Shown: positions 16,789-25,620, counted from the stretch's first letter. The stretch: 35,677 bases of DNA from Desulfuromonas sp. (GCA_002868925.1 PKTZ01000212.1:1-35677), one strand, 5' to 3'. Made by a program: numbers and translations. Notes: a model not told the origin generated them from the sequence alone.

Positions 16789-18832
16789 TGACGTTTATAT
16801 CCCCGCGCAGTGCTTCTCCCATGAGACCACCGACATCGAGCACCAGGATCGTCTTCTGATTGCCGAGGTCGGCCGCGCCGGCGATGCCGCGAACAAACGA
16901 CAGGGCGTTGCCGAGCGACTTGATGACGACGTCCTGCTGTCCCAACAGATCATCGACTACGATCCCGAGCCGCTTTTCGGCCAGCCCGACCACGGCCACG
17001 AAACAGCGCTCGCTCCGTTCTTCGCTTTTCTCAAGCTCGAAGATATCGGCCAGCCGCAGCAGCGGTAACGTGCTGTTGCGCAGCTCGAAAACCTCCTTGC
17101 GCTCGATCGTCTTGATCGCCGACTCATCGATCATCAGCGTCTCCAGCACCGAGTTGATCGGGATGGCGTAGGTCTGGTTAACCGACTGTACGATCAGAGC
17201 CTTGATGATGGCCAGGGTGATCGGCAGGGTGATTGTGAGCGAGGTCCCCCTGCCGACTTCACTGTCGATTTCGATCATTCCGGAGAGCGCGGCGATGTTG
17301 TTCTTGACCACGTCCATGCCGACGCCCCGGCCGGAGAGCTCGCTGACCTCGTCCCGGGTGGTAAAGCCGGGCATGAAGATCAAGTCGTAGATATCCTCGC
17401 GGTTCAGCTCGGTGCTGTTGTCGATCAGCCCCTTGCTGACCGCCTTTTTGCGGATCACCTCCGGGTCGATGCCGCGACCGTCGTCCTTGATTTCGATAAC
17501 GACATGATTCCCCTTTTGCGATGCCCAGAGGCAGATCGTCGCCTGCTCCGGCTTGCCGGCAGCCTGGCGCTCTTCGGCCGATTCGATACCGTGGTCGATG
17601 GCGTTGCGGATGATGTGTTGCAGCGGATCGGAGAGATCCTCGACGATCAACTTGTCGAGCTCGGTATCGGCCCCCTGGATATCGAGTGCGGCCTTCTTCC
17701 CCTGCGACTTGGCCACCTGCCGGACGATGCGGAGCATCTTGTCGAAGAGCTGGGCGATCGGCACCATCCTCACGTCCATGACCCCTTTTTGCAGATCTTC
17801 GAGCTTGCGCTCAAGGTCGCGGGTCGCCTTCTGCATCGTGTTGACAATATCGTCGCGGCCCTGCGCCTTCATCCGGTCGCCGAGGTCGACAAACGCCCCT
17901 TTGGAGAGCACCAACTCGCCGACGATATTCATCAGCTCGTCGAGTTTGTCGATATCGACCCGGACCGTACGGCTGATCGAGCGCAGGCTGCCGCTCGTCT
18001 CCTGGCCGGGTTGGGCGAGTTCCGTCTCGAGCTCCTCCCGGGGCAGCTCCTCTTCAACGGGAGCAGCAACTTCGGTTGCCGTTGTCGATGCGCCGCCGGC
18101 GATCGCTTCGACCGCGACTTCGCTATCATCGATTTTGTCGACAACTTCGGCCTCGTCACGAGCAGTTCCGAGAAGCAGCTGAAAAGCGATCCGTTCGCTC
18201 AGGTCACCGGCGCACGGCAGGGTGCTGATCACCTCACCGACCTGTTTGAGCAGATCGGTCACCGCGGCGAGGCCCTGGTCGAAATTGGCCAGGTCGAAGG
18301 CGACCATGACCCGGAAGATATTGTGCCCCTTGTTCAGGTTCTCGAGTAACCGATGCTCTTCGTATTCGGTCAGGACATTGAGGATTTCCGGATCGATGTC
18401 GTATTTGCCGAGCCCGGAGTCGGAATCGGAATCACCGGAAAGAACCTGTTCGATACGATCGATAACCGGAGAAATATCACAGCTGTACGATTCATCCTCC
18501 CCCTTGCCATGAACCAGCTGGGTCAAAAAGGAAAGTGACTCGAACAGAACCTCGATCAGGGCATCGTTGAGGGCGACCTTGCCGAGGCGGAAGTTGTCGA
18601 GGAGGTTTTCCATGTGGTGGGCAAGATCGGAGACATCCTGAAAACCGAACATTCCGGCCAGCCCCTTTAAGGAATGGGCTCCACGGAAGATACTGTTGAT
18701 CAGATCGGGGTCGGTCTCGCCCTTGTCGCTCTCGTCGCCGAGCGTAACAAGGTCGAGGTTCAACTTCTCGATAATCTCTTCGGCTTCACCGAGAAATTCT
18801 TTCAGCGGCTGTGAAGATGAGTCGTTCGACAA
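16781..18832 (-). CDS. cheA: Chemotaxis histidine kinase CheA
   Basis: A 683-aa kinase. The HPt domain has phospho-His53 (GAHSLKGLAGMFG). A CheY-binding-like segment lies near residues 150-230, and the dimerisation domain at RVDIDKLDELMNIVGELVLSKG. The ATPase domain has the N box (HIIRNAIDHGIES), G1 (DDGRGIDPE) and G2 (GRGVGMDVV). A C-terminal CheW-like domain ends in KTILVLDVGGLMGE. The start codon is TTG at 18832, supported by AGGAGG 5 nt ahead and the absence of a nearby ATG. The gene follows cheY by 9 nt and overlaps the ExeA-like gene by 8 nt. It should phosphorylate the operon's receivers and CheB. Confidence 0.96.
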   Translation of the reverse strand: MSNDSSSQPLKEFLGEAEEIIEKLNLDLVTLGDESDKGETDPDLINSIFRGAHSLKGLAGMFGFQDVSDLAHHMENLLDNFRLGKVALNDALIEVLFESLSFLTQLVHGKGEDESYSCDISPVIDRIEQVLSGDSDSDSGLGKYDIDPEILNVLTEYEEHRLLENLNKGHNIFRVMVAFDLANFDQGLAAVTDLLKQVGEVISTLPCAGDLSERIAFQLLLGTARDEAEVVDKIDDSEVAVEAIAGGASTTATEVAAPVEEELPREELETELAQPGQETSGSLRSISRTVRVDIDKLDELMNIVGELVLSKGAFVDLGDRMKAQGRDDIVNTMQKATRDLERKLEDLQKGVMDVRMVPIAQLFDKMLRIVRQVAKSQGKKAALDIQGADTELDKLIVEDLSDPLQHIIRNAIDHGIESAEERQAAGKPEQATICLWASQKGNHVVIEIKDDGRGIDPEVIRKKAVSKGLIDNSTELNREDIYDLIFMPGFTTRDEVSELSGRGVGMDVVKNNIAALSGMIEIDSEVGRGTSLTITLPITLAIIKALIVQSVNQTYAIPINSVLETLMIDESAIKTIERKEVFELRNSTLPLLRLADIFELEKSEERSERCFVAVVGLAEKRLGIVVDDLLGQQDVVIKSLGNALSFVRGIAGAADLGNQKTILVLDVGGLMGEALRGDINVNV

Positions 18833-18841
18833 GATCCCCTC

Positions 18842-19210
18842 CTAAACCAGATATTCCCTGATGAGCGACTGCAACTCCTCGGGCTTGAAGGGCTTGACCA
18901 GATAGGCGTCGGCGCCGAGAGAGAGCCCCTTCTCCCGGTCCTTCTCACTCCCCTCGGTGCTGATAATGATAAGCGGTGTATCCTTGTAGTTGGGATTGTT
19001 CTTGATAAAGCTGATCAGTTCCAGGCCGTTGATGTCCGGCATGTTGATATCGGTGATCACCATATCAACCTTCTCGCGCGGCAGGATGCGCAGTGCCTCG
19101 AATCCGTTGGCCGCTTCAACCAGCTCATATTCGCCGAGCGCCGAGATCGTCGATACGATCAATGAGCGCATGGTTTGCGAGTCCTCAGCTATCAGGATCT
19201 TTTTTGCCAC
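18842..19210 (-). CDS. cheY: CheY-like response regulator
   Basis: A 122-aa receiver with Glu9/Asp10, phospho-acceptor Asp54 (ITDINMPDING), Ser/Thr in ISTEG and Lys106 (YLVKPF). I choose GTG 19210, with GGAG about 9 nt upstream, over a TTG six codons earlier, because VAKKILIAEDS is the usual receiver start. Its position just before cheA suggests that it is the kinase's main partner. It is a close paralogue of the receiver at the other end of the operon. It ends with TAG, 9 nt before the cheA start. Confidence 0.92.
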   Translation of the reverse strand: MAKKILIAEDSQTMRSLIVSTISALGEYELVEAANGFEALRILPREKVDMVITDINMPDINGLELISFIKNNPNYKDTPLIIISTEGSEKDREKGLSLGADAYLVKPFKPEELQSLIREYLV

Positions 19211-19244
19211 GCTTCTCGTCTCCGTCAATACAATTCAATTAAAA

Positions 19245-20984
19245 TTAAACAGCCTGCCCACCCTTGTGCCGGCGTTCCTGAAGAGCCCTCTCCATGGCCA
19301 GACCGGCCTGTGACAGGAAAATCTCCAGCGATTCGGTATTGCTCACCGGTTTCTGGTCGGGGAGATTATCGCCGTAGATGATGGCGACTACGTTCCCCTC
19401 GCTGATGATCGGGCCGATAAAGATATCGGTCGGACGTTCGCCGCCGAGCTGTTCGACCAGGTACTTATCCCATTCGCTGTCTCCGACCTGGGTGTGTTGC
19501 GGGGCAAACTCGGTCAATGCCTTTTTTAGCACCGAGTCAGCCTGCGCCGGCAACTTGATCTGGCGCACATGTTCGTCCGGGTTGCCATCCTTAGTTTCGA
19601 TCCCGAACTGACCGAGGCCGACAATATGGTCTCCCTTGACGAAGAAGATGACGGCCCGGTTCATCATCTCGCTGGCGAAACGGAGAACGAGCAGGATGAT
19701 GCCGCCGCCGAGCGCCGGGTTGTTCAGCTCCTGCAACATGCCGCCGAGAAGGTGGATGCCCGGGGTCGGTTCGATCCGGGTCGGTCTCGCTTCAAGTTCT
19801 GCATCGTCGACCTCTTTGAGCAGCTCGGCCCCGAAATTGTAACCGATCTCGCCCTTGACCGCCTCGGCCGACACCCCGACCGACTCGGGATCGACAAAGG
19901 TTGCGACCTTCATCATCAAATCGGCCAAAATCTGCTTCCCCCGCGCCTCGGAGAGCTGGTTCTTCTTCGGCTTGAGCAATAGCGCAGCAAGCTTGAGCGG
20001 CGCCAGCTTCGCCTCGAGTTCCGGCGTCACCTGGTCGGTCATCAGCATCAGCAGCAGGTCAGGATACTTCTCCTTGGTGATCTTCGCGACTTCGATGCCA
20101 CCGGAGATGCCGCTGCCGTCGAGCTTCGGCATCACTAGGTCGACCATCAGGATCGGTTTCTGTCCCTCTCCGACCGCCGTCTCCAGCGCTTTGAGGAAGT
20201 TATTGCCTGCGGTAAAGACGTTGACGTCGAGATTCAGCTCGCGCATCTGGCGGGCCACGGTCTGGGCGGTCAGCTGATCGTCATCGACCAGGAACAGCGG
20301 TGGCCCGGTGGTTTGGGAAGCCGTTTCCGACTCGGCCGGTGTTTCCTGAATAGCGGCTTCCGGCTCGGGCACGCTCTCTTCCGAGGCGACCTCGGCCGCC
20401 AGCTCCTCACCGAGCAGTTCAACCAGATCAACAATCGACTCTTCCTGCTCCTCCTCGATCGCCTCGCCACGGTGTTTCTTCTCGTCGAGGATGCGGCTCC
20501 CCTCCATCGCCAGCCACTGGGGGTTCAGCCCCTGGTCAAGCATCAGCTGGAGCGGGTTGACGCTGCCCGAGGCGAGCTCGGTCGGCTCGCCGAGTTCGAA
20601 GGAGAAGGTCCCCTCGTTCCAAGCGAAAAAGCTGTAGACGATCTTTTCGATCTGTTCCTTGGCCACCTCTTCGATTTTTTCGGCAGGAATTGCGAATTTC
20701 TCGCTCAGGATAGTGCCGATGCGGGAAGGATTATCGGAGTTGCGCTGGACAAAGAGCGCTTTCTTGAGGGTCTCGAGGTCGACTAGGTCGTGCTTGACCA
20801 GCATGTCGCCAAGATTGACCTTGCTGGAACTGGAAGTCGCGCGAATGACCTGGCCCTCGAGGAAGGTAACATGCCCTTCACGGCCGATGCTTTCCAGGGT
20901 CAGGACTCCAGATTTTCGGCTGAGGCTGACGATCTGGAGTATCTCTCCCAGACCAAGGTCCTCTAGATTTCCGACCAGACTCAT
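19245..20984 (-). CDS. DUF4388-receiver-GAF-like protein, first gene of the chemosensory operon
   Basis: A 579-aa multidomain protein. Residues 1-50 match DUF4388/PATAN (MSLVGNLEDLGLGEILQIVSLSRKSGVL), a module known from two-component and gliding/pilus regulators. A helical segment and an acidic linker (about 175-225) follow. A receiver lies at about 229-350 with Asp235/Asp236, Asp282 and a Lys (LLLKPKK); it carries extra residues after LDG (SGISGG). The C-terminal 180 residues look GAF-like (VIFFVKGDHIVGLGQFG, ...NVVAIIYGDN). ATG 20984 with AGGAG five nt ahead is preferred to a TTG 12 codons upstream. No promoter is obvious in the 107-nt spacer before it. Confidence 0.85.
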   Translation of the reverse strand: MSLVGNLEDLGLGEILQIVSLSRKSGVLTLESIGREGHVTFLEGQVIRATSSSSKVNLGDMLVKHDLVDLETLKKALFVQRNSDNPSRIGTILSEKFAIPAEKIEEVAKEQIEKIVYSFFAWNEGTFSFELGEPTELASGSVNPLQLMLDQGLNPQWLAMEGSRILDEKKHRGEAIEEEQEESIVDLVELLGEELAAEVASEESVPEPEAAIQETPAESETASQTTGPPLFLVDDDQLTAQTVARQMRELNLDVNVFTAGNNFLKALETAVGEGQKPILMVDLVMPKLDGSGISGGIEVAKITKEKYPDLLLMLMTDQVTPELEAKLAPLKLAALLLKPKKNQLSEARGKQILADLMMKVATFVDPESVGVSAEAVKGEIGYNFGAELLKEVDDAELEARPTRIEPTPGIHLLGGMLQELNNPALGGGIILLVLRFASEMMNRAVIFFVKGDHIVGLGQFGIETKDGNPDEHVRQIKLPAQADSVLKKALTEFAPQHTQVGDSEWDKYLVEQLGGERPTDIFIGPIISEGNVVAIIYGDNLPDQKPVSNTESLEIFLSQAGLAMERALQERRHKGGQAV

Positions 20985-21091
20985 TTCAGCTCCTGTCGAT
21001 CGCCCTACAACCAGATTCAAAAACAGCGCCTAAGACGCGAATATTAAACAAGAAATTACTATATATCAGCATTAATTACAAGTAAAGGAAA

Positions 21092-22411
21092 TTAACCCGA
21101 TCTTTCCCGGTCGCGATATTGCACCCGCAGCGGCACACCGGTGAAGCCGAACGCCTCCCGGATCTTGTTAGTGAGATAACGGCGATAGGAGAAATGCACC
21201 CCCTCCGCCTTGTTGACGAAAACGACGAAAGTCGGCGGCCGCACCTTGGTCTGGGCCATGTAGAAAAATTTCAACCGTTTCCCCCGATACATCGAGGGCT
21301 GATGCGCCTCGACCGCGTCCTGCAGCACCTTGTTCAGAGTGCTGGTCGGGATCTTGCGATTGAACTCGGTAGCAACCGTCTCGACCTCGTCCATGATCTT
21401 GGCGACCCGCTGCCCGGACAGCGCCGAGACGAAGAGGATCGGCACATCGCCGAGGAACTTGAAGCGGTAGCGCAGATCCTTGACGAAGGTCCCCATGGTC
21501 GTGTTGTCCTTTTCGACGAGATCCCACTTATTGACAACCAGGACCACCGCCCGCCCCTTCTCGAAGGCGTAGCCTGCGATAGTCAGATCCTGCTCGGAGA
21601 CCCCCTGCGAGGCATCGACCACGGCGAGGACGACATGGGCCCGGTCCATCGCCTTGAGCGCCTGAACGACGCTGAACTTCTCGAGCTTCTGGCTGACCTT
21701 CCCCTTGCGCCGGATGCCGGCGGTATCGATCAGCACGTAGCGCTTTTTGTTGTAGCTGAAAACCGAGTCGATACTGTCCCGTGTTGTCCCGGCAACCGGG
21801 TTTGCAACCACCCTCTCCTTGCCGAGCAGGCGGTTGACCAGAGACGACTTGCCGACGTTCGGCCGACCGATGATCGCCAGCCGGGTCTCCCCTTCGGCTT
21901 CCTTTTCAGATGCGGCCGCCGGCAGGAACGCCAGGAGATGATCCATCAGGTCGTGAATGCCGCGACCGTGCTCGGCCGAAAGCGGAAAAAGCTGCTCGGC
22001 GCCGGTTTCGTAAAACTCGACGACCGCCTCCTCCTGTTTTTCGCCATCGATCTTGTTGACGATGTAAAGCACCGGCTTATCGACTCGGCGCAGCATGCTG
22101 ATGACCTCGTGATCGGACGGGGTGACCCCTTCCCGGCCATCCATGACGAAGAGGATGACATCCGCCTCCTCGATCGCCAGCTGCGACTGCTCGCGCATCT
22201 GGACCAGCAGCCGATCCTCGCTGACCGGCTCGAAGCCGCCGGTATCGATCAGGGTAAACGGCCGATCAAAACGGGTCACCTCGGCGTAGTTCCGGTCCCG
22301 GGTCACCCCCGGGATATCCTCGACGATAGCGCGCCGCTCGCCGAGAATCCGGTTAAACAGGGTCGATTTGCCGACATTCGGCCGACCGACGATTGCAACC
22401 ATGGGTGTCAT
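21092..22411 (-). CDS. der: Ribosome-associated GTPase Der (EngA)
   Basis: A 439-aa protein with two tandem GTPase domains and a C-terminal KH-like domain, the architecture unique to Der, which acts in 50S subunit maturation. First G domain: [19 protein letters not shown] and NKIDGEK. Second: [22 protein letters not shown] and NKWDLVEK. The KH-like part includes [21 protein letters not shown]. The start [16 protein letters not shown] is typical, with AAGGTT just ahead. A 217-nt spacer carrying a dispersed repeat separates it from era. Confidence 0.97.
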   Translation of the reverse strand: MTPMVAIVGRPNVGKSTLFNRILGERRAIVEDIPGVTRDRNYAEVTRFDRPFTLIDTGGFEPVSEDRLLVQMREQSQLAIEEADVILFVMDGREGVTPSDHEVISMLRRVDKPVLYIVNKIDGEKQEEAVVEFYETGAEQLFPLSAEHGRGIHDLMDHLLAFLPAAASEKEAEGETRLAIIGRPNVGKSSLVNRLLGKERVVANPVAGTTRDSIDSVFSYNKKRYVLIDTAGIRRKGKVSQKLEKFSVVQALKAMDRAHVVLAVVDASQGVSEQDLTIAGYAFEKGRAVVLVVNKWDLVEKDNTTMGTFVKDLRYRFKFLGDVPILFVSALSGQRVAKIMDEVETVATEFNRKIPTSTLNKVLQDAVEAHQPSMYRGKRLKFFYMAQTKVRPPTFVVFVNKAEGVHFSYRRYLTNKIREAFGFTGVPLRVQYRDRERSG

Positions 22412-22499
22412 AAAAAACCTTCACCTGAAATTTAAGGACTTATAACCAAACAAACGGAAACAAAATTGGGCACCAAGACACAAAGAAATCGGAAACCGC

Positions 22500-22618
22500 T
22501 TTTAACGCAAAGTCGCCAGGTCGCAAAGAAAAAACTCATTCAAGGTAAAAGCCAAAAACATAAAAAATGATTTTCAGGAGATCAGCCCTCCCTGCGTCTT
22601 TGCTTCATTGCGTTGAAA
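22500..22618. repeat. Dispersed inverted-repeat element, copy A (era-der spacer)
   Basis: Left end TTTTAACGCAA (22500-22510) and right end TTGCGTTGAAA (22608-22618) are inverted repeats with one mismatch. The right arm TGCGTCTTTGCTTCATTGCG (from 22593) matches 20 of 22 positions in the copy at 33513-33670. The left arm CGCAAAGTCGCC is also shared. An adjacent ACCAAGACACAAAGAAA (about 22472-22488) has the same flavour. It is non-coding and resembles a MITE or REP-type family. Confidence 0.65.
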
Positions 22619-22628
22619 ATAGTTTCGG

Positions 22629-23531
22629 TTACTCGTAACCGAACCGGCGCAGCTGCCCGACTGACCCGGTCCAGTCTTTCTGCACGTGCACGAACAGGTC
22701 GAGAAAAACCCGGGTATCGAGAAACGACTCGATCTCTTTTCGGGCCGACTGCCCGATCGCCCTGATCCGGCTGCCGTTCTTGCCGACGACGATCCGTTTG
22801 TGCTGTTCCCTCTCGACATGGATGACGGCGTTGATGACGACGAGGTCCTGCTCCGGTTTTTCCTCGAAAGACTCGATCTCGACCGCGACCCCGTACGGGA
22901 TCTCGTCGCGGGTCTGCCGCAGCAGCTGTTCCCGCACCATCTCACCGACGATGAAACGCTCCGGCAGGTCGGTCACCATATCCTCGTTGTAGTACGGCGG
23001 CCCCTGCGGCAGATAACCGAGGGCGACTTCGGCCAGCCGCTCCACCCCCTCACCGCTCGCAGCCGAAACCGGTACGATCTCGGCAAAATCGAACAGCCCC
23101 GAGTAGTAATCGATCAGCGGCAGCAACGCCTCCCGGCGGACCAGGTCGATCTTGTTGATCACCAGGAATACCGGGATGTTACTGCGCCGCAGGATATCGA
23201 GTACGAAGCGATCACCACCGCCCGGTTGATCGGTCGCCTCGACCAGGAAGAAGACGAGGTCGACGCCGCTACAGGCCTCGAGCGCCTGATCGACCATGTA
23301 GCGGTTCAGCCGCCCGCTGGGTCGATGGATGCCGGGGGTATCGAGGAACAGCATCTGCCCCTGATCGACGGTGTGAATACCGAGAATCCGGTTGCGGGTC
23401 GTCTGCGGCTTGTCGCTGGTTATGGCGATCTTTTGCCCCAGCACCCGGTTGAGCAGGGTTGACTTGCCGACATTCGGACGACCGACGATGGAGATAAACC
23501 CGGACCGGAAGTCATTACCAACATCATTCAT
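22629..23531 (-). CDS. era: GTPase Era
   Basis: A 300-aa GTPase required for 16S rRNA maturation and 30S assembly. The G domain has [12 protein letters not shown], a conserved DTPGIHRP and NKIDLVRR. The C-terminal KH domain has RIVVGKNGSRIRAIGQSARKEIE, which binds the 3' end of 16S rRNA. The length is normal. Its ATG overlaps the stop of the radical SAM gene by 4 nt. It belongs to the rnc-radical SAM-era unit; rnc next to era is a widely conserved pairing. Confidence 0.97.
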   Translation of the reverse strand: MNDVGNDFRSGFISIVGRPNVGKSTLLNRVLGQKIAITSDKPQTTRNRILGIHTVDQGQMLFLDTPGIHRPSGRLNRYMVDQALEACSGVDLVFFLVEATDQPGGGDRFVLDILRRSNIPVFLVINKIDLVRREALLPLIDYYSGLFDFAEIVPVSAASGEGVERLAEVALGYLPQGPPYYNEDMVTDLPERFIVGEMVREQLLRQTRDEIPYGVAVEIESFEEKPEQDLVVINAVIHVEREQHKRIVVGKNGSRIRAIGQSARKEIESFLDTRVFLDLFVHVQKDWTGSVGQLRRFGYE

Positions 23532-24547
23532 TCTGCCATAGCTCCGTTACCGACCAGGGATTCCATCCGGAAGGATCGGTTATTGATGAAAAGATTGCCG
23601 CGTGCGACCTCATGCGAACCGGAAATCGAAAATTTTCCGGTCTCACCACGTAGCAGCTGCAGGTTGTTGCGGCGATGCCCCAGCGCGTCGGAAAGATCGG
23701 CCGGGTGCACCTGCACCATCTCGCCCCCCTGTTGCAGAACCCTAAGCAGGACGCGCCGCCAGAGCTGCGACCTGACCAGCTGCCCGAACGCCGGATGATA
23801 TGGTCCGGCCACAACGGCGTCACTATCGAGAGCATCGTTCGCCTGCAGACCGTAACGGATCACCGGGACCTGACGCTGCCGACAGGCGGTTTCAATATCG
23901 GCGCACAGCTCAACCGCCTCGTCCAGATCCAGGGGGCGGTAATCACTGCGTTGCCAGCGCTTAGCCAGTTCGGTCCCGGCCACTACCAGTGTCGGGTAGA
24001 CCCGCAGGAAGTCGGGCGCAAGGTTAAGAGCCTCATTAAGCGAAAACAGAGCCTCGCCCCGATCGGCCAGCGGCAATCCTGGCATCAGCTGCAGACCGAG
24101 CCGAAAACCGTTTGCGCGCAGCAGCTGCGCCGCCTCGATATTGTCACGGGCCGAGTGCCCCCTTCCAGCCGCCTGCAAAACCGGATCGGAGAACGACTGG
24201 CAGCCGAGCTCGACCGTCGATACGCCGGAGTCGAGCAGCATCGCCACGATCGACTCATCGACCGCGTCCGGCCGGGTCGAAAGGCGGATTGCACCGACCG
24301 AGCCATCGGCCAGAAAAGGTTGCACTGCCTGCAAGTAGGCGCGCTGACTCGGCAGCGGCAGGGCGGTGAAGGAACCGCCATAAAAGGCGACTTCGTCGAG
24401 CTTTCCGTGCTGTCGACCTTGCTCGATCAAACCGGCGATCTGCTCCGGCTCCGGCGGATCGGCGACGAGGCTGACCCGGCGCTGGTCGCAAAAAACACAA
24501 TCGTGCCGGCAACCGGAATGCGGGATAAAAACCGGAAGGATCCGCAT
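23528..24547 (-). CDS. Elp3-like radical SAM protein between rnc and era
   Basis: A 339-aa radical SAM enzyme. The cluster-binding CxxxCxxC is at Cys13/Cys17/Cys20 (HSGCRHDCVFCDQ), followed by AFYGGSFTALP (the GGE-like motif) and VELGCQSF. The Elp3/MiaB/NifB-like signature LQLMPGLP is also present. It lacks the acetyltransferase domain of true Elp3. The C-terminal 110 residues (PYHPAFGQLVRSQLW...GNLFINNRSFRMESLVGNG) are conserved-looking but unassigned. It is translationally coupled to era and lies 6 nt after rnc, which hints at an RNA or ribosome substrate; this is only inference. Confidence 0.85.
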   Translation of the reverse strand: MRILPVFIPHSGCRHDCVFCDQRRVSLVADPPEPEQIAGLIEQGRQHGKLDEVAFYGGSFTALPLPSQRAYLQAVQPFLADGSVGAIRLSTRPDAVDESIVAMLLDSGVSTVELGCQSFSDPVLQAAGRGHSARDNIEAAQLLRANGFRLGLQLMPGLPLADRGEALFSLNEALNLAPDFLRVYPTLVVAGTELAKRWQRSDYRPLDLDEAVELCADIETACRQRQVPVIRYGLQANDALDSDAVVAGPYHPAFGQLVRSQLWRRVLLRVLQQGGEMVQVHPADLSDALGHRRNNLQLLRGETGKFSISGSHEVARGNLFINNRSFRMESLVGNGAMAE

Positions 24548-24553
24548 CCGCCT

Positions 24554-25267
24554 TCAGGCCTCCAGCTTTTCCAGGGCGCCGCGGGCGGCATCCTGTTCGG
24601 CCAGTTTTTTCGACCGCCCTTCACCGCACGCCACCTTCTTGCCATGCAGCCGAACCTCAACCGTGTAATGCCGCTGATGGTCCGGCCCCGACTCGTCAAC
24701 CAGGACATAATCGGGAGTCTGCCGATGCACCCTCTGGCAGAGCTCCTGCAGGTTCGTCTTGTAATCGACATCGAACTTTTTATTCACCGCCAGCGGAATC
24801 TCCGGCAGGAAAAACTTCTCGATAATCGAGCGGGCGCTTTCGTAGCCGCCATCGAGAAAAAGAGCACCGAAAACCGCCTCGACCGCGTTGGCCAGTAGCG
24901 ATGATTTCTGCTCGCCACCGCTGCGACGCTCCCCCTTCCCCATGCGCAGGCAGCTGCCGAGATCGATGCGGCGGGCAATTTCGGCCAGATTCCGTTCCCT
25001 GACCAACTCGGCCCGCACCCTGGTCAGCTCCCCTTCCGGCAGGTCGGGATAGTCGATAAAACTCCGCTGACTGACCACCAGGTCGAGGATCGCGTCACCG
25101 AGGAACTCCAACCGTTCGTTGCACGCCGAAATGCTCTCGGGGTTCTCGTTGCTGAACGATTTATGGGTCAACGCCTCGAGCAGCAGTTCCGGCTGCTTGA
25201 ACAGGTAACCGAGAGACTCCTGGACCCGGGCCAGTCGATCACTATTTTTTTGTGGTTGAGAATTCAT
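24554..25267 (-). CDS. rnc: Ribonuclease III
   Basis: A 237-aa double-strand-specific endoribonuclease that processes rRNA precursors. The catalytic signature NERLEFLGDAILDLVVS is intact, followed by the second acidic helix (ANAVEAVFGALFLDGG). The C-terminal double-stranded RNA-binding domain ends GRSKKLAEQDAARGALEKLE. The ATG has almost no SD and the predicted leader is only about 20-25 nt. It is the first gene of rnc-radical SAM-era. Confidence 0.97.
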   Translation of the reverse strand: MNSQPQKNSDRLARVQESLGYLFKQPELLLEALTHKSFSNENPESISACNERLEFLGDAILDLVVSQRSFIDYPDLPEGELTRVRAELVRERNLAEIARRIDLGSCLRMGKGERRSGGEQKSSLLANAVEAVFGALFLDGGYESARSIIEKFFLPEIPLAVNKKFDVDYKTNLQELCQRVHRQTPDYVLVDESGPDHQRHYTVEVRLHGKKVACGEGRSKKLAEQDAARGALEKLEA

Positions 25268-25280
25268 TTTTTAAAGTCAA

Positions 25281-25294
25281 ATCATATATTTGAT
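25281..25294. promoter_or_regulatory. AT-rich palindrome at the rnc transcription start
   Basis: ATCATATATTTGAT reads as an imperfect palindrome (ATCA...TGAT arms, two mismatches). It covers the expected start point of the rnc transcript, a typical place for a repressor site. No regulator is known from the sequence; an RNase III autoregulatory hairpin is an alternative. Confidence 0.3.
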
Positions 25295-25296
25295 AG

Positions 25297-25325
25297 ATTA
25301 TACTGAAGCGGAAGCCGGAGTTCAA
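25297..25325 (-). promoter_or_regulatory. Near-consensus sigma70 promoter for the rnc-era operon
   Basis: On the minus strand TTGAAC (25325-25320), an exact 17-bp spacer, then the perfect TATAAT (25302-25297). This is the best promoter in the window. The transcript should start near 25290, leaving a leader of about 23 nt before rnc. Confidence 0.8.
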
Positions 25326-25620
25326 TAGAGCTCATCAGCAAAACGTCACCGCCGGCCCTTTTCCTTTCCCCTTGCTTCCACTTAACCTGCTCCTTATAAT
25401 GACCAGATTCTACAATCCGGAGACAAAAGAACCGGGTCACCGTATTGACGTTAAAATGGCACGCTGCGCCGCTCCGGAACCCGGATTTTCCTGTTCTAGC
25501 GCCCTTGCATTAATAACGTGTTAGCTTGAGCGAAATATAAACCGACCGACACCTTTCTCTGCCGCCGAAAAACCGGCAGGATCGATCCGCGAAGCCGGAC
25601 AATATCAGAAAATAGCGTTT

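Larger units (their letters stand above)
25268..25620. other. 353-bp divergent spacer between rnc and tmk
   Basis: The rnc-proximal 60 bp hold the rnc promoter and an AT-rich palindrome. The rest is moderately GC-rich with no convincing gene on either strand, no tRNA and no terminator. A lone TATAAA near 25537 might be a tmk -10 box, but no matching -35 box is seen. Confidence 0.6.

Noticed and set aside
20985-21091. CTTTAC-18-TATAGT on the minus strand as the chemosensory operon promoter
   Set aside because: The -35 match is poor and the region is AT-rich, so such hits arise by chance. It is left unannotated.
25445-25450. TTGACG as a -35 box for tmk
   Set aside because: At 16-18 bp downstream the DNA is GC-rich (GCCGCT) with nothing like a -10 box.
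25457-25472. TGGCAC as the -24 box of a sigma54 promoter for tmk
   Set aside because: The matching -12 element (TTGC with GC at the right distance) is missing, and sigma54 control of tmk would be unexpected.
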